From Aptenodytes patagonicus (Eukaryota; Chordata; Aves; Sphenisciformes; Spheniscidae), in contig NC_134949.1 in the NCBI RefSeq assembly GCF_965638725.1, forward strand, positions 48,698,151 to 48,762,150: DNA of 64,000 bases, written 5' to 3'. Shown here one piece after another: positions 22,601 to 32,386 of this stretch; the stretch's first letter is position 1, and the number at the start of each line of letters is the position of its first letter. The position numbers and the translations under genes are program-made. The notes under the pieces are model-generated. The model did no database searches, was not told the DNA's origin, and was given only the letters and a program-made list of their open reading frames with translations.

Positions 22601-22869
22601 GAGCCCAGTTCGCAGGAGTCCTAATTGCCCGCGGTTTAGGTGAGCATTAGCTCTTCTCACCGCTGCCGAAAATCAGATCTTTGACCTACAGGTGCGGCCA
22701 TGACCCAGACAGAGCGACGTATCAACTTCTACCTTTACCTAATAAACCTCCCTTTCAACACGGGTGTATCAAGAAAGTCAAGGACACAAACCACTCTAAA
22801 AGCTACAGCACTTACCTGTGCGTAGGGGGAATAGAAATGGCAAGAGCGGTCATTCCCAACTGCGGCCAT
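8922..22869 (-). CDS. C12orf50: C12orf50-like CCCH zinc-finger protein, unit 1 (spliced gene)
   Basis: Minus-strand exons chain into one open frame: 22816-22869, 20960-21083, 18441-18605, 17024-17101, 16820-16933, 15007-15126, 13218-13421, 11537-11656, 11147-11350, 9466-9585, 9076-9279 and 8922-8992. The first junction is phase 0 and all later ones are phase 1. The summed length is 1,578 nt, or 525 residues plus stop. The protein opens like ZC3H11A, then has a C-x8-C-x4-C-x3-H finger (ISCLWETQPVGCVRISCAF, then RH), GLFLPPS, an acidic run, and IEEERAIREICYKSGEYYRI, which is diagnostic of C12orf50. C12orf50 has no settled function; ZC3H11A is tied to mRNA export. The last two exon types are triplicated. 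Alternative use of internal copies of the last exon would give about 309 residues. No inactivating change was seen in these exons. Confidence 0.82.
9076..9279 (-). CDS. C12orf50: C12orf50-like exon 7, third copy (unit 1)
   Basis: This is the last 204-bp exon copy before the terminal exon. Its donor ACAG/GTGGGC leads to a short intron of 83 bp and the acceptor at 8993. Confidence 0.75.
9466..9585 (-). CDS. C12orf50: C12orf50-like exon 6, third copy (unit 1)
   Basis: This is the copy of the 120-bp exon in the first (lowest-coordinate) internal repeat. It is open, with conserved acceptor and donor, and separated from its exon 7 by a short intron of about 186 bp. Confidence 0.75.
11147..11350 (-). 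CDS. C12orf50: C12orf50-like exon 7, second copy (unit 1)
   Basis: This is the copy of the 204-bp exon inside the second internal repeat. It is open, keeps both splice sites, and looks identical to the other copies by eye. Confidence 0.75.
11537..11656 (-). CDS. C12orf50: C12orf50-like exon 6, second copy (unit 1)
   Basis: This is the copy of the 120-bp exon inside the second 2,071-bp internal repeat. Splice sites and phase are conserved and the frame is open. Confidence 0.75.
13218..13421 (-). CDS. C12orf50: C12orf50-like exon 7, first copy (unit 1)
   Basis: The exon is 204 bp, phase 1 to phase 1, with acceptor CTTCTAG and donor ACAG/GTGGGC. It encodes IHTSDPTVKPGDRQRGRGK, then a Ser/Gly/Arg-rich stretch and AYVVYRTVTVSQEP. 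The last block resembles the TVVRTVTLS segment of ZC3H11A. In this copy about 1.4 kb of extra intron separates it from exon 6. Confidence 0.8.
15007..15126 (-). CDS. C12orf50: C12orf50-like exon 6, first copy (unit 1)
   Basis: The exon is 120 bp, phase 1 to phase 1, with acceptor TTTCCAG and donor GGAG/GTAATA. It encodes EGTTTPTKRTNTKR and PRTDHRSFENG; the family equivalent ends RKPRTDIAAFENGG. Compared with its two downstream copies it carries amino-acid changes such as Arg to His in this last block. It is thus the most distinct member of the three. Confidence 0.82.
16626..16654. repeat. CA microsatellite (unit 1)
   Basis: A pure AC run of 29 bp lies in intron sequence upstream of exon 5's 3' side. 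The equivalents at 40527-40545 and 60064-60082 are shorter and end in ATATAT, so the locus varies between units. Confidence 0.9.
16820..16933 (-). CDS. C12orf50: C12orf50-like exon 5 with GC splice donor (unit 1)
   Basis: The exon is 114 bp, with acceptor CGTCTAG. The donor is AAAG/GCAAGTA, a GC-AG type site with otherwise ideal consensus. Frame continuity into exon 6 requires it (LQK-G-EGTTTPT, matching the family's LQEGDGLTVPT). The exon begins EYYRIQYPHQQQSTKTASSP. Confidence 0.8.
17024..17101 (-). CDS. C12orf50: C12orf50-like exon 4 (unit 1)
   Basis: The exon is 78 bp, with acceptor TCCTACAG and donor CTG/GTAAAT, phase 1 in and out. It encodes VSDWVPKTAADIEEERA, then IREICYKSG. The C12orf50 family has the near-identical block IEEKRAIKEMCYKSG, which makes the family assignment secure. 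Unit 2 has Lys in place of the first Arg of IREI. Confidence 0.88.
18441..18605 (-). CDS. C12orf50: C12orf50-like exon 3, acidic segment (unit 1)
   Basis: The exon is 165 bp, with acceptor TTTCTGCAG and donor ACT/GTAAAC. It encodes APLQQGVQGG and QESLRNQENLLF, then IHPPLIINL followed by a run of Asp and Glu. The same order of a glutamine-rich stretch, HPP-hydrophobic and an acidic run is seen in C12orf50 and ZC3H11A. A plus-strand open frame overlaps it but has no support as a gene. Confidence 0.85.
20960..21083 (-). CDS. C12orf50: C12orf50-like exon 2, CCCH zinc finger (unit 1)
   Basis: The exon has acceptor CTGCAG, donor ACA/GTGAGT and length 124 bp. It encodes QKYSNISCLWETQPVGC, then VRISCAFRHSKPRIINGLFL and PPSN. 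The three cysteines and one histidine have C-x8-C-x4-C-x3-H spacing. The W-E-x-Q-P-x-G-C core and the GLFLPPS tail are shared with C12orf50 and ZC3H11A. This supports a single RNA-binding-type zinc finger. Confidence 0.88.
22816..22869 (-). CDS. C12orf50: C12orf50-like exon 1 with start codon (unit 1)
   Basis: There are 18 codons, MAAVGNDRSCHFYSPYAQ, from an ATG in strong context (GTGAAAATGGCC), ending at a consensus donor CAG/GTAAGT in phase 0. The pattern G-x-D-x-x-C-x-F-Y-S resembles the N-terminus of ZC3H11A. This start was chosen over others upstream because it alone joins the zinc-finger exon in frame. Confidence 0.78.
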
Positions 22870-23885
22870 TTTCACCTCGTGTGCTTCTCCTCCACTCTCT
22901 TAATACCGGCAGAACAGACATGGAAACGTTAAAGCTACCAGCATTCAGGCCAATCGTAATCTTATCCCGAAAGCAGCAGTTTCCTTTCAAAAACTGGACC
23001 TTCAGGACCTTAGCTCTGCTGCTTTTTTGGAACAAAACGCCAACTGACAGCGAAATACACGTGAACGAAGGAGGTGGTACCTTCTCCAGGCTTGTTGAAC
23101 CGACGAAGGCAGTTGCCAGCCGGTATAGAATGTTACCTTTCCACGGTTGCCAACCGCTCCTCCAGCTGGTGACATCAGCGTCATGGCGCTCTCTGACCTG
23201 TCCAGCTTGAACATCTTCCTTTATCTCCACTGCTTCAGAGTAAAGTGCGGAAGATCGGACCGTTTCAAAGAGTCTCCCGCTCCGGTGTTTCTTTAACGTA
23301 AAACGGCAGAAACCCACTTGGCGGGGCTTCAATAATACCCAACTCCTTGCCGTAGGAACTGTGGCCTTGGAAGCAAATCTTTGACACCGCAAAGACAAAC
23401 CTCCTTCTTGGACTATTTTTAACCAAAACCCTCGAGCCCAGTGTTTTCCTTACTGTACCTCTTTCTTTGGATGGAGAAACTTGCTGCTTCCTGCTAGTGC
23501 GCTGTTAGCTGCTAACTGCTTACAGTGTTGGGGTTCATTGCTTTTTCTCGCTTCCGTGACGCCCGCTGCCACAGCTAAAGCAGAAAGAACAGCGTACGCT
23601 TGTGTCCCTAATTAACACCTCTGTTCTCATTCGGGTCCTAGGCTGCCTCTGAACAAAAGGTATCGGGGGGGGGGGGGATGAAGTTTCAGTCCCGGAGCGT
23701 GGTAAGGCATACTGTTATCCCCAGGACGTAGGGTCAAATTTGCAACACTGAGTGACATCGGTGACTTGGAGATGAACACTTCAGGTGCCAGTGACTCCAT
23801 GGGCACAAAGGGTACAAGGCTGGCTCAGCGGTGGCTACACCCAAGCCGGGGGAGAAGGACAAAGACATTGAAACGACTGGAGGTC
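22870..23885. other. Upstream region of the C12orf50-like gene (unit 1)
   Basis: This is the 5' flank of the minus-strand gene up to the unit edge. It contains paired CRE-like half sites (TGACATCAGCGTCA at 23170-23183), which may be part of a promoter; the match is only partial. An open frame on the minus strand (22850-23398) runs through exon 1 into the flank but in another frame. No gene is recognised. Together with 23886-25833 it forms the gap of about 3 kb between the two divergent start codons. Confidence 0.35.
23665..23677. repeat. Poly-G run (unit 1)
   Basis: Thirteen G residues lie about 0.2 kb before the chosen unit boundary. The unit 2 equivalent at 47560-47574 has fifteen. Confidence 0.9.
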
Positions 23886-24484
23886 TTCTAGTCTCTCTAG
23901 GAGCCTATCGATTTGTTTGTAACTCAAGTATCAGCGGGTGGCCCGAAGGCTAACTGCAAAGGACAGTACCGCATGCCTGACCACTGGGACTTTGGCAGCG
24001 GAATAAAGCGACTTCTACCGGAATGACTTCACCTAAGTAGAGAATGAAAGTGCCCGCTGGGATCAAGGTGGGGAGTACTGGCGAGAGCTGTGAACAGAGA
24101 AACGATGTGAAAAGGCTGCCACAGTTCCGTAAGCCCTACCACTGACTGGGGCACAGAGGGGAAGGAAAATTCAGGAAAGCAGATGAGGGCCACGGATAAT
24201 GAACTGTCAGTGGGCAGGAGCAGCCATAGGAGGAACGGGTCAACGCTGCCAAGAGCTATCCAAACAGGGGCTCTTTGTAGCTGTATAGCTGTGCCTAAAT
24301 GAGGCGCGGAAGAAGGTACGGTCAGGAAGCATTAATTCCGTATTGGGTTTGTGTGGCAAGGTTTTGGTAGCGGGGGGGCTACAGGGGGGGCTTCTGTGAG
24401 ACGCTGCTGGAAGCTTCCCCCATGTGGGATAGAGCCAATGCCAGCCGGCTCCAAGGCGGACCCGCCGCTAGCCAGTATGTGACA

Positions 24485-25445
24485 GAAACAACGCTGCAGA
24501 CACCAAGGAGAGTGGAGAAGGAGGGGGAGGAGGTGCTCCAGGCGCCGGAGCAGCGATTCCCCTGCAGCCCGTGGTGAAGACCATGGTGAGGCAGGCTGTC
24601 CCCCTGCAGCCCGTGGAGGTCCACGGTGGAGCAGATCTCCACCTGCAGCCCGTGGAGGACCCCACGGTGGAGCAGGTGGATGCGCCCAAGGGAGGCTGTG
24701 ACCCCGTGGAGAGCCGGCGCTGGAGCAGGCTCCTGGCAGGACCTGTGGACCCGCGGAGAGAGGAGCCCACGCTGGAGCAGGTTTGGCGGCAGGACTTGTG
24801 ACCCCGTGGGGGACCCACGCTGGAGCAGCTTGTGGAGAACTGCAGCCCGTGGGAAGGGCTCAGGTTGGAGAAGTCCGTGGAGGACTGTCTGCCGTGGGAG
24901 GGACCCCACGCTGGAGCAGGGGCAGAGCGTGAGGAGTCCTCCCCCTGAGGAGGAAGGAGCGGCAGAGACAACGTGTGGTGAGGTAGAGGAAAGCGGGAGT
25001 AAAGTTGAGCCCGGGAAGAAGGGAGGGGTGGCGGGAAGGCGTTTTAAGATTCAGGTTTTATTTCTCATTACCCTACTCGGGTTTGATTGCTAATAAATTA
25101 ATTTCCCGTCGTGTCCCCCGCCCCCCGAGGCGAGTGTGTTTTGCCCGTGAGGGTAACGGGTGAGTGACCTCGACCCACGAGCCTTTCGTCGTGTTTTCTC
25201 TCCCCTCTCCAGCTGAGGAGGGCAGTGATGGAGCGGCTTTGGCGGGCACCTGGCGTCCAGCCAGGGTCAACCCACCACAGACTGAAAGGTTGTCTACCGA
25301 GGCGCAGAGCCTGGCTAACAGGAGGAGGCCGCTGTCCTGGCGGAGGCAAAGTCGGACCCAGAGAGGTGCCCACGCCCTGGGGCCAGGGCATCCACGCCCC
25401 AGGCCCGGGCGTGTGGCACCCCGGCGAGCAGAAAAGACAGCCTGA
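24485..25445 (+). repeat. GC-rich avian dispersed repeat (unit 2 copy)
   Basis: This is the unit 2 copy of the minisatellite-like repeat, nearly identical to the first. Its presence at the same place in every unit means it was in the founder before amplification. Confidence 0.55.
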
Positions 25446-25474
25446 GGAAAGGCTGCCAGGCCAGGGGAACGGCA

Positions 25475-26165
25475 CCGCCGGCGGCTAACGGCCGCCGCCA
25501 CGGCGCGCGAGCGGGCCACCACGCGGCCGCCTCAGCCCGGCGCCGAGCACAGCTGGGGCGGGGCGGCCCTGCCGCGGCGGGAGCCGCCGCTGTGGGAAGC
25601 GGAGCTGCCCCAGGCCCGCGGCCGGGCTGGGCGGCGGAGCCACCGCCTCGCCGAGGGCTGCTGGAGAGAGGCGACCGCGCCCCGCCCCGCCGTCCCCGGC
25701 GCTGGGGTGCGTCGCGGGGCTCCCGGCGGGCGGCGACGGACTCGGTTTCCCGCCGCGCACGGCGGGCGCGGGGCGGCGCAGGCGCAGTTCCGTCTCGGCG
25801 GCGGGCCGGCGGCGGGAGCGGGCGGGCGGGGCCATGAGGCGCCGGGGCGCGGTGCAGCGGCAGGTGCCGTGTCTGTTCGTGACCGAGGTGAAGGAGGAGC
25901 CGTCGGCCAAGCGGGAGCGCCAGGTGGCCGGGGCGGCACGGGGCCGGGCGGGAGGGAGGCGGGGCCGCAGCCCCCGCGGCGCGGCCGGGGCCGGGGCCGG
26001 GGCCGGGGCCGGGCGCAGGGGGAGTCGCTGGGCCGCGGGTAGCGGCGCCGCACGGCGGGGCGGAGCGGAGCGGAGCGGAGCGAAGCCGGGGGGACGGGCA
26101 GCAGCACCGACCGTGTCAGACCCGCCCGGCGCGGCCCGGCCCGGCTGCGGGGAGGGGGACACCCG
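25475..26165 (+). promoter_or_regulatory. CpG island (unit 2)
   Basis: This island is equivalent to the one in unit 1 but carries a variant. A segment reading GGGGCCGCAGCCCCCGCGGC near 25962 interrupts the hexamer run, and the CGGAG run is shorter. A small change near 25596 (GGAAGCGGAGCTGC instead of GGACCGCTGC) also separates it from unit 1. Confidence 0.7.
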
Positions 26166-29100
26166 AGTGGGGAGAGGTTTCTCTCCAGACCTTGAGGGAA
26201 ATGCACGGCAGCGTTTTCCATGGGGCTCCCCCCCCCGTAAATGCGGGGAAGAAAGGTCGTGTGGGAGCCGTTTGAGCTCTGTCCCGCTCCTTTCCTGCCA
26301 AGTGCACCCAGGTGCTCACCGTGACGTTGTGTTTGCTTTCTCTAAGTGTCGGGAACAGTCATGGCGAGGACTGAGGCCACTGCGACATGACCGCCCTGGG
26401 AGCTTGTGTAAAACCATCCTGCCGTCCCCGCCTGTGAGCCTTGCGGGGGAAAAATCAGCTTGTGTCTCTTCTTCCTTTTTTTTAAAAGAAAAGGTCTTTT
26501 TTTTGTGACCAAAGGAATATCAGGCCCATGACAGAAGAATTCATTTGAGGCTGTCAGACGCGGGATACTTACGAAGGTGAAAGTAATGGAGCCCGATCCA
26601 AGCTGTTTCTTCCCGAGATGTAAGAGGCAGTGTCGGGACAGATTGGGGTGGCATTCGCCTGTCTAGCTCTAGACCTCCGACTTGTGTTTTCCGACTGCAG
26701 TAGCAGCACCTACTGCTGTCTGTCGGCTGCGTAGTGCACTTGAATCCATCTGGGTGACTTTCTCCCGTTGGTGTTTGGCTTCTGGACGGAAGAGCTGAAG
26801 TGGTTGCCAAAACGTCAGTAACGTAACTGTTGAACTCTCAGTACCAACACCACCTTGATAATGGTCGTGTAAGGGTAGCTCCCGACATTGTTGTTCCTTC
26901 ATAGGGGACAAGCCGACAGGGGATTAGGTCTATACCAGTGTAGATGCTATTCTTCTTGTTTTTCAAAGCGCAGGCAAGGATAATAGAGGGGGTTATGACT
27001 GCTAGGGAAGAAGCGGGGTGGTGGTGGGAAAACCAACGGGCATGTTTCCTCCCTGCCCTGGAAATTTTCTTTTCCATGTCACCTTCGTGAAATCTTCCTG
27101 TATGCTGTATGTTGTGGTTCCACATGTGATGACTAAAATATGAAGCAGCCACGTAATGTCAGGCAAGCATGTAGAAGGTTGTTCTCGTTTTACGGCTTCC
27201 GAATTCTGTTTGGAGACTTTTGCAAGACAAGGACTCGCTTTGTGTTTTGCCAGCAGGAAGAGACCGTGACCAGCTTACAAGTGAAAATTGGCTGGGGCGA
27301 GAGGAGGGCGGGGTGATGGTTATCGAGGAGACTATTGGAATCCAAACAGAAGGGATTACATGTTTGCAGTGAAGGTGTTACAGAAGCCCTAGCTGCAGGA
27401 GTCCTCCTAGAAGTGTGGACTAGTTGTGGCTGGGTATTTGTTTCAGACCCCGGCCCACTTCCTTCTGTGCTCTTTGTAAGCGGGAAAGCGTTCAGTTGGC
27501 AGCACTGTTCCTAAGTATTTAACACCGGGACGCTTTTGCCACCTTGCATTCCGCAGGTCCGTGCATTGCACTAACACGGTGCCATTGACTTTCCGCTCCA
27601 AACTGAAAGCTCGGAGCAGCTAGTCACGATGAGTTTCTGTTGCCATCGTGAGGCAGGGAGACACATCTCAACATTTTGCAGCGTTGGACTGGAACCCTTC
27701 TAGTTTATATGCACTGTGTAAAGTGGAAGGCAAAGTCACCTCTAAATACTCATCAAGAACGATTAAAAGAGGGAGAGAGTTTGCAAGTAGATTGCCTTTG
27801 TTCTTTTGTCTTAGGGCATTTTCCAAAGCGTCATGTCTTGAAGAAACAAGGGTGTATTTCGACAGTATTAGAAATCAGCACTATAATGTGTAATACTGGA
27901 CCTAGAGGGGGGCCAGCTGTAAGGAGCAAGAATCCGCACGAGACCGAGGCAGTAAGACAGCCCTGACGAGGCTTTAAAATACCTGTCTTCTTTTCAGCCG
28001 TTTCAAGTGTTGGCAACTGAAACTGTAACTGGAAAGGCGTTAGAGGCAGATACGTACAATGCAATTCCTACTGAAAAGGTGGCCGGAACCTGCTGTTACG
28101 TAACTGCCTATGAAGGTAGGAAGGAAGGTCCGTATGCAGGTTTCTCCTGCTGACTAGAAGCCTTGTTTTACTTAGTTTTCACTTTTATTGTATGACTTAC
28201 TGGATTGCAGCTGTTGTGAATTCCAGCCTGCTTAAAGGTCTTGACCACAAAGTAACAGTTACCGTAAACATAGTAGGTGTTTCTAAAGTTGTTACAGATT
28301 TTACTCTCTGAAGTCCAGGAAGCATGGTCTAAGCGAGCATGCCAGTGGAGGAAGTATTCCCGTTTTAAAATTTCTTATTAGGAAATCTTCCTTGCACACT
28401 AGAATTTATGTGATAGAGGGTGCCTGATTTCCTTGGGGAGGATTACAAGACGTGTGGAGGTTGGGAGGAAAACGCGACGAGTGTGGTTCGCTGCATCGCT
28501 GGGGTTCTTGCCTTTACCTGAAATTGTGAGGAAACTTTGTATTACACCAGGCAAGATTCTAGGGCTAGATTTTGGATTGATCTACAGTAGTTAAGTGATG
28601 ACTTTAAAGGGTGCCTTTGGGTATGAAATTTCTCTGGTGACGAGTGAGAAGTCCTATCTTGCCTTTTATGCGGTTGATTTCAGTACTCTGCAGGGTATGG
28701 TGACCTCAGGAAACTGCTGGTTTTACCCCTCTGGAAACTCCAGGGCAAGCCTGTCTATGGGCCGGGCTGGATGGAAAACCCGACAAACAAGCTGAAGAAA
28801 GGTGTCAACGATTCTCGTGTCTCGGGGCTTATTTTCAAGTGCTGTTAGTTTAAGCCAGCGTGGGGGACGTGTCATGCAGCGCGTATGTGAAAACACAGAC
28901 ACGCAGTCTTGAGGGCCTCCCTGCATGAAATGCTGAATATCCTCCCTTTCCTTGGGCTCCTCTTTGGGGCCCTCATGCCAGAGACAACCAGGCAGGAGGG
29001 GATTAAGGAACGTAATAGGGGATGCGTCTGTGGTCTGGAAAACACGCCTGTATTTTTTGTTGTTTTTGTGGGTCTTAGTGCCTTTGAAGCTGTGAAAGGG

Positions 29101-31600
29101 AAGTCTTGGATAAGGATTTGACCACACAAAGCACTGATCCCTTCCCTTCCGCTGGTCTCGGCCAAGAGCAGTTGAGAGCTGGCAGGAACTGTTACTATCT
29201 CGTTGAGCCATGTATTTATTGTAGAATCGTAGCATCGCTTAGGTTGGACAAGACCCTTAAGGTCATCGAGTCCAACCGTAAACCTAGCACTGCCAAGTCC
29301 ACCGCTAAGCCGTGTCCCTAAGCGCCACGTCTGCCCGTCTCTTAAAGACCTCCAGGGATGGTGACTCCAGCACTTCCCTGGGCAGCCTGTTCCAGTGCTT
29401 GACAACCCTTGCGGTGAAGAAGTTTTTCCTCCTCTCCGATCTAAAGCTCCCCTGGCGCAACCTGAGGCCGTTTCCTCTCGTCCTGTGGCTTGTTACCTGG
29501 GAGGAGAGACCGACACCCACCTGGCTACAACCTCCTTTCGGGTAGTTGTAGCGAGCGGTGAGGTCTCCCCTCAGCCTCCTCTTCTCCAGGCTAAACAAGC
29601 CCCGTTCCCTCAGCCGCAGCACGGCACGGCACAGCACCGCCTGCGCCTGCTCAGGCTGACTGTGTTGTGGATCACTCGCTCCTCCATGCACAGGGCGCTG
29701 CCGGTTATGGAGTCGGGGGTAGGAATCGGAGAGAGGGGGAGGTTTTGCTGATTTGAGGTGCAGAGTGTTCTGCACATAACTTGAAAGTTGAAAGATGAGT
29801 TCAAATAAGGCATACTTTTATGCTTGTCAATTCAATGTAGTCAAAGCTCAGTGGAATTTATTTTAGCTAATTACAGTCCTGTTACAAGCAAGGGAAATAA
29901 CGTCTGTAAAATGTAACACATCTTTATCTTTATGAGGTACATTTACTGTACAGTTATGAATATACAAACACTATTTTTAAACACAAGTTTCCATTCTTGT
30001 CAGTTTCTAAACGTTACAGTCTTTACGCCTTGTTTTGTGTACATCTTCTTTTCAGAATTTGCCATTTTATCAGCTTTGGTTTTTCCAGTTGATAACTTCC
30101 GTATTTCAATTTAGATTTTTCTTGTGAAGTGACGCACTCGCTTCATCTCTTTCTCCTGTCTACGTATCGTTCTCCTGTTCTGTTCGCTTCCACGTCTTCT
30201 TGGCTCTGCTGTCCAAATAGATATGCAGAACGTTTTGTGCATAATGTATTAGAGGAAAACTACGTGCTCTTTCAGAAACATTTTAAGAATTAAGCTTTCG
30301 GCGCGAGACACGAGATAGAGGCTCTAATCTCTGCTTTCAAGACGGCTGTAAAATGTATTCACGGTCCTTCGGGCATCTTGTGAAGGGTTTGTAGCCCGAG
30401 TCCTTTTATGAATTTGGACCTCGGCTGATCATCGTTCAGCTATTGCAGATGCTTCACGAGCAGCCAAGCAGAGGGACAAATAGATCGCGCTCATATAGTC
30501 TCTGCTCTGCTTTGCCCAGTGCTACAAGCCAAACCCCACTTCTTGTAGCTCCTCGCTTTAAAGGCGGGCACATCTTTTGCTTTCATGTCAGTAATATGGG
30601 GAAAAACTAGGAATCACGGGCTAGTTAGGCAGGCAAAATTACATGTCTGCAAACAAACAAAACTACTAACTGCTCTGTCAGAGTACTCGGCACTGCTTAG
30701 AATCTCGCGGGTTTTGGTTGGGGGAGTTTTAAGAGCAATTTTGAATTCCCTCGGTGGGGAGCGACATGCCACTTTTACTAAAAAGACTGAACTGTAAAAA
30801 TTTCTCTCAAACAGTTACCTGAATGGTTGTTTTGAACCTGGCGAACGTTTTTGCATGTGGGGTTTTTTTCCTCCAAGTTGGTGCATTGTAAGATCCCGAG
30901 GTATATTTGTCTGTAGAAAAAACATACGCATTGTTTCTTAATTTCAGCTACCATTTCAGGAAAGACTCTCTCAGTCTGATGTGTGAATTCAATATTACGT
31001 TGGCTGAGGTGTCAATTAATGCATCGGGTGAGTCATACATCCTCTCTGAAATACAAGCTAGTGTTAAATACAGACTTTCTCTCTAGTACTTTAAAGATCA
31101 TTTGCCATCTTGCAGCGTTTTCAGCAGGCCCACAGGATCTTCCAAACGCGGCGGTTCTGCCACGGACGTCCTTGACTGGAAGAACGTGAATGTTGCTGTG
31201 TTGAAAATCTTCCCAAAGGCATCAGTTGCTGTTAGATTAAGTGAACCCGTAAGCCAGCCTCCTGTTTCATCTCTGGCTGTGCAAGCACTAGATGCAAGGC
31301 AATATTACGGTTGTGTGCTTGGCACTTGATTTTGCGCCAGAGTAAGCTGCCTACTGACGAACCGTTTTCTGTAAAATTTGGTTAAAACTTCATCTCATTA
31401 ATACTCTTGTTTCCTGTTAATTCCAGCTTAATGCCACTGATTCAAATTATTAATTGCCCAATAATCCTACAACTTTCCGTTGATACACAACATGTAAGTA
31501 TTACCATAGTTTTCCGTTTGGGTCCAAAATCTCCTCTTTGTGTCAAGCTGATTCCTTTGTTTGGAGCGTTTCCCACCGTACGGCTCAGGTACTGCTGAAA
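25834..31600 (+). pseudogene. RLIG1: RLIG1 pseudogene, unit 2
   Basis: Second copy. Exon 1 is 25834-25923, exon 2 is 27998-28115 and exon 3 starts at 28744. The later degenerate exons lie at about 31124-31254 and 31426-31601. The KVAG motif and the downstream frameshifts are the same as in unit 1, so the damage was inherited from the founder. Few new differences have built up, as expected for recent amplification or ongoing gene conversion. Confidence 0.82.
29222..29616 (-). mobile_element. CR1-like LINE 3' fragment (unit 2)
   Basis: This is the same element at the same site as in unit 1, with minor substitutions. It was therefore present before units 1 and 2 separated. Confidence 0.9.
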
Positions 31601-32386
31601 AGAAAGGTAGCGAAAATGGTAACGGTCGCTCTTGTGACAAAAATGCTGCTCACCTTTTTTTTGAAATGTGCTCTCCTTTTCTTAACCTGGAAATTGGGTA
31701 AGAGGTATTCTTCACATTAAGAACGTTCTCTCTGTAATCTCTCTACCAATCTGTCCACATTTAATCAAAGCAGACATTCAAAGCAAAAAGAAAAGCCCCA
31801 CAACTCTTCGTCCCCGAGACGAAGCAGTGATGTCGGGATTCATTTCACTTCACTTTATTCCTCTTAAAGCGGGGGTTACTCTGTCTGAAGGAGGTTCCTT
31901 TTGTTGGAAATTAAGGCAGGGAGGCACCTCAAGGTGGAGATGCAGCCCAGCTTAAGAGAGGAGACTGCAGCTGGCAAGATGAAATCACTTCCTCAACTTA
32001 GGATTGTTTCAATTATTTGCCACTAAATGCCTTGATGAAGTGACAGATGAAAAACCACAATGATCCAGAGTGACCGTGGAAAGGGAAAGTAGAAAGGCAA
32101 ACAAAACCCAAATGAGGTACTAGATTGCGTGACGCTATAGCAGCAAGTTAAAAAAAAGCGAAAGGTGTAAAATTATGGTTGCATCTGCAACAGACTGCCG
32201 AAAAGAAAGATACAAGACTCAGAATGCCACCTGTAGGCTTCTTGTCAAATTGATGGCATAGTACGTCCTATCAAGAGGACAGTAGAGTATTTCAATCGAT
32301 ACATTTAAATCGAAAACAGACGTTTGAATTAGACCCAAGGCCTTGTTTATTCAAGATGAGAAATAATCCTAAATAATGGCAATAAT

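Larger units (their letters stand above)
1..23885. repeat. Tandem array unit 1 (about 23.9 kb)
   Basis: The sequence at position 1 recurs in direct orientation at 23886 and 47783, and every landmark recurs in the same order. The period is 23,885 bp here. The unit holds a plus-strand RLIG1 pseudogene (1945 to about 7700) and a complete minus-strand C12orf50-like gene (8442-22869). The phase of the unit is arbitrary because the array continues past both ends of the window. Landmark offsets between units 1 and 2 run from 23,885 to 23,904. The changes come from short indels in simple repeats and the CpG island. Confidence 0.97.
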
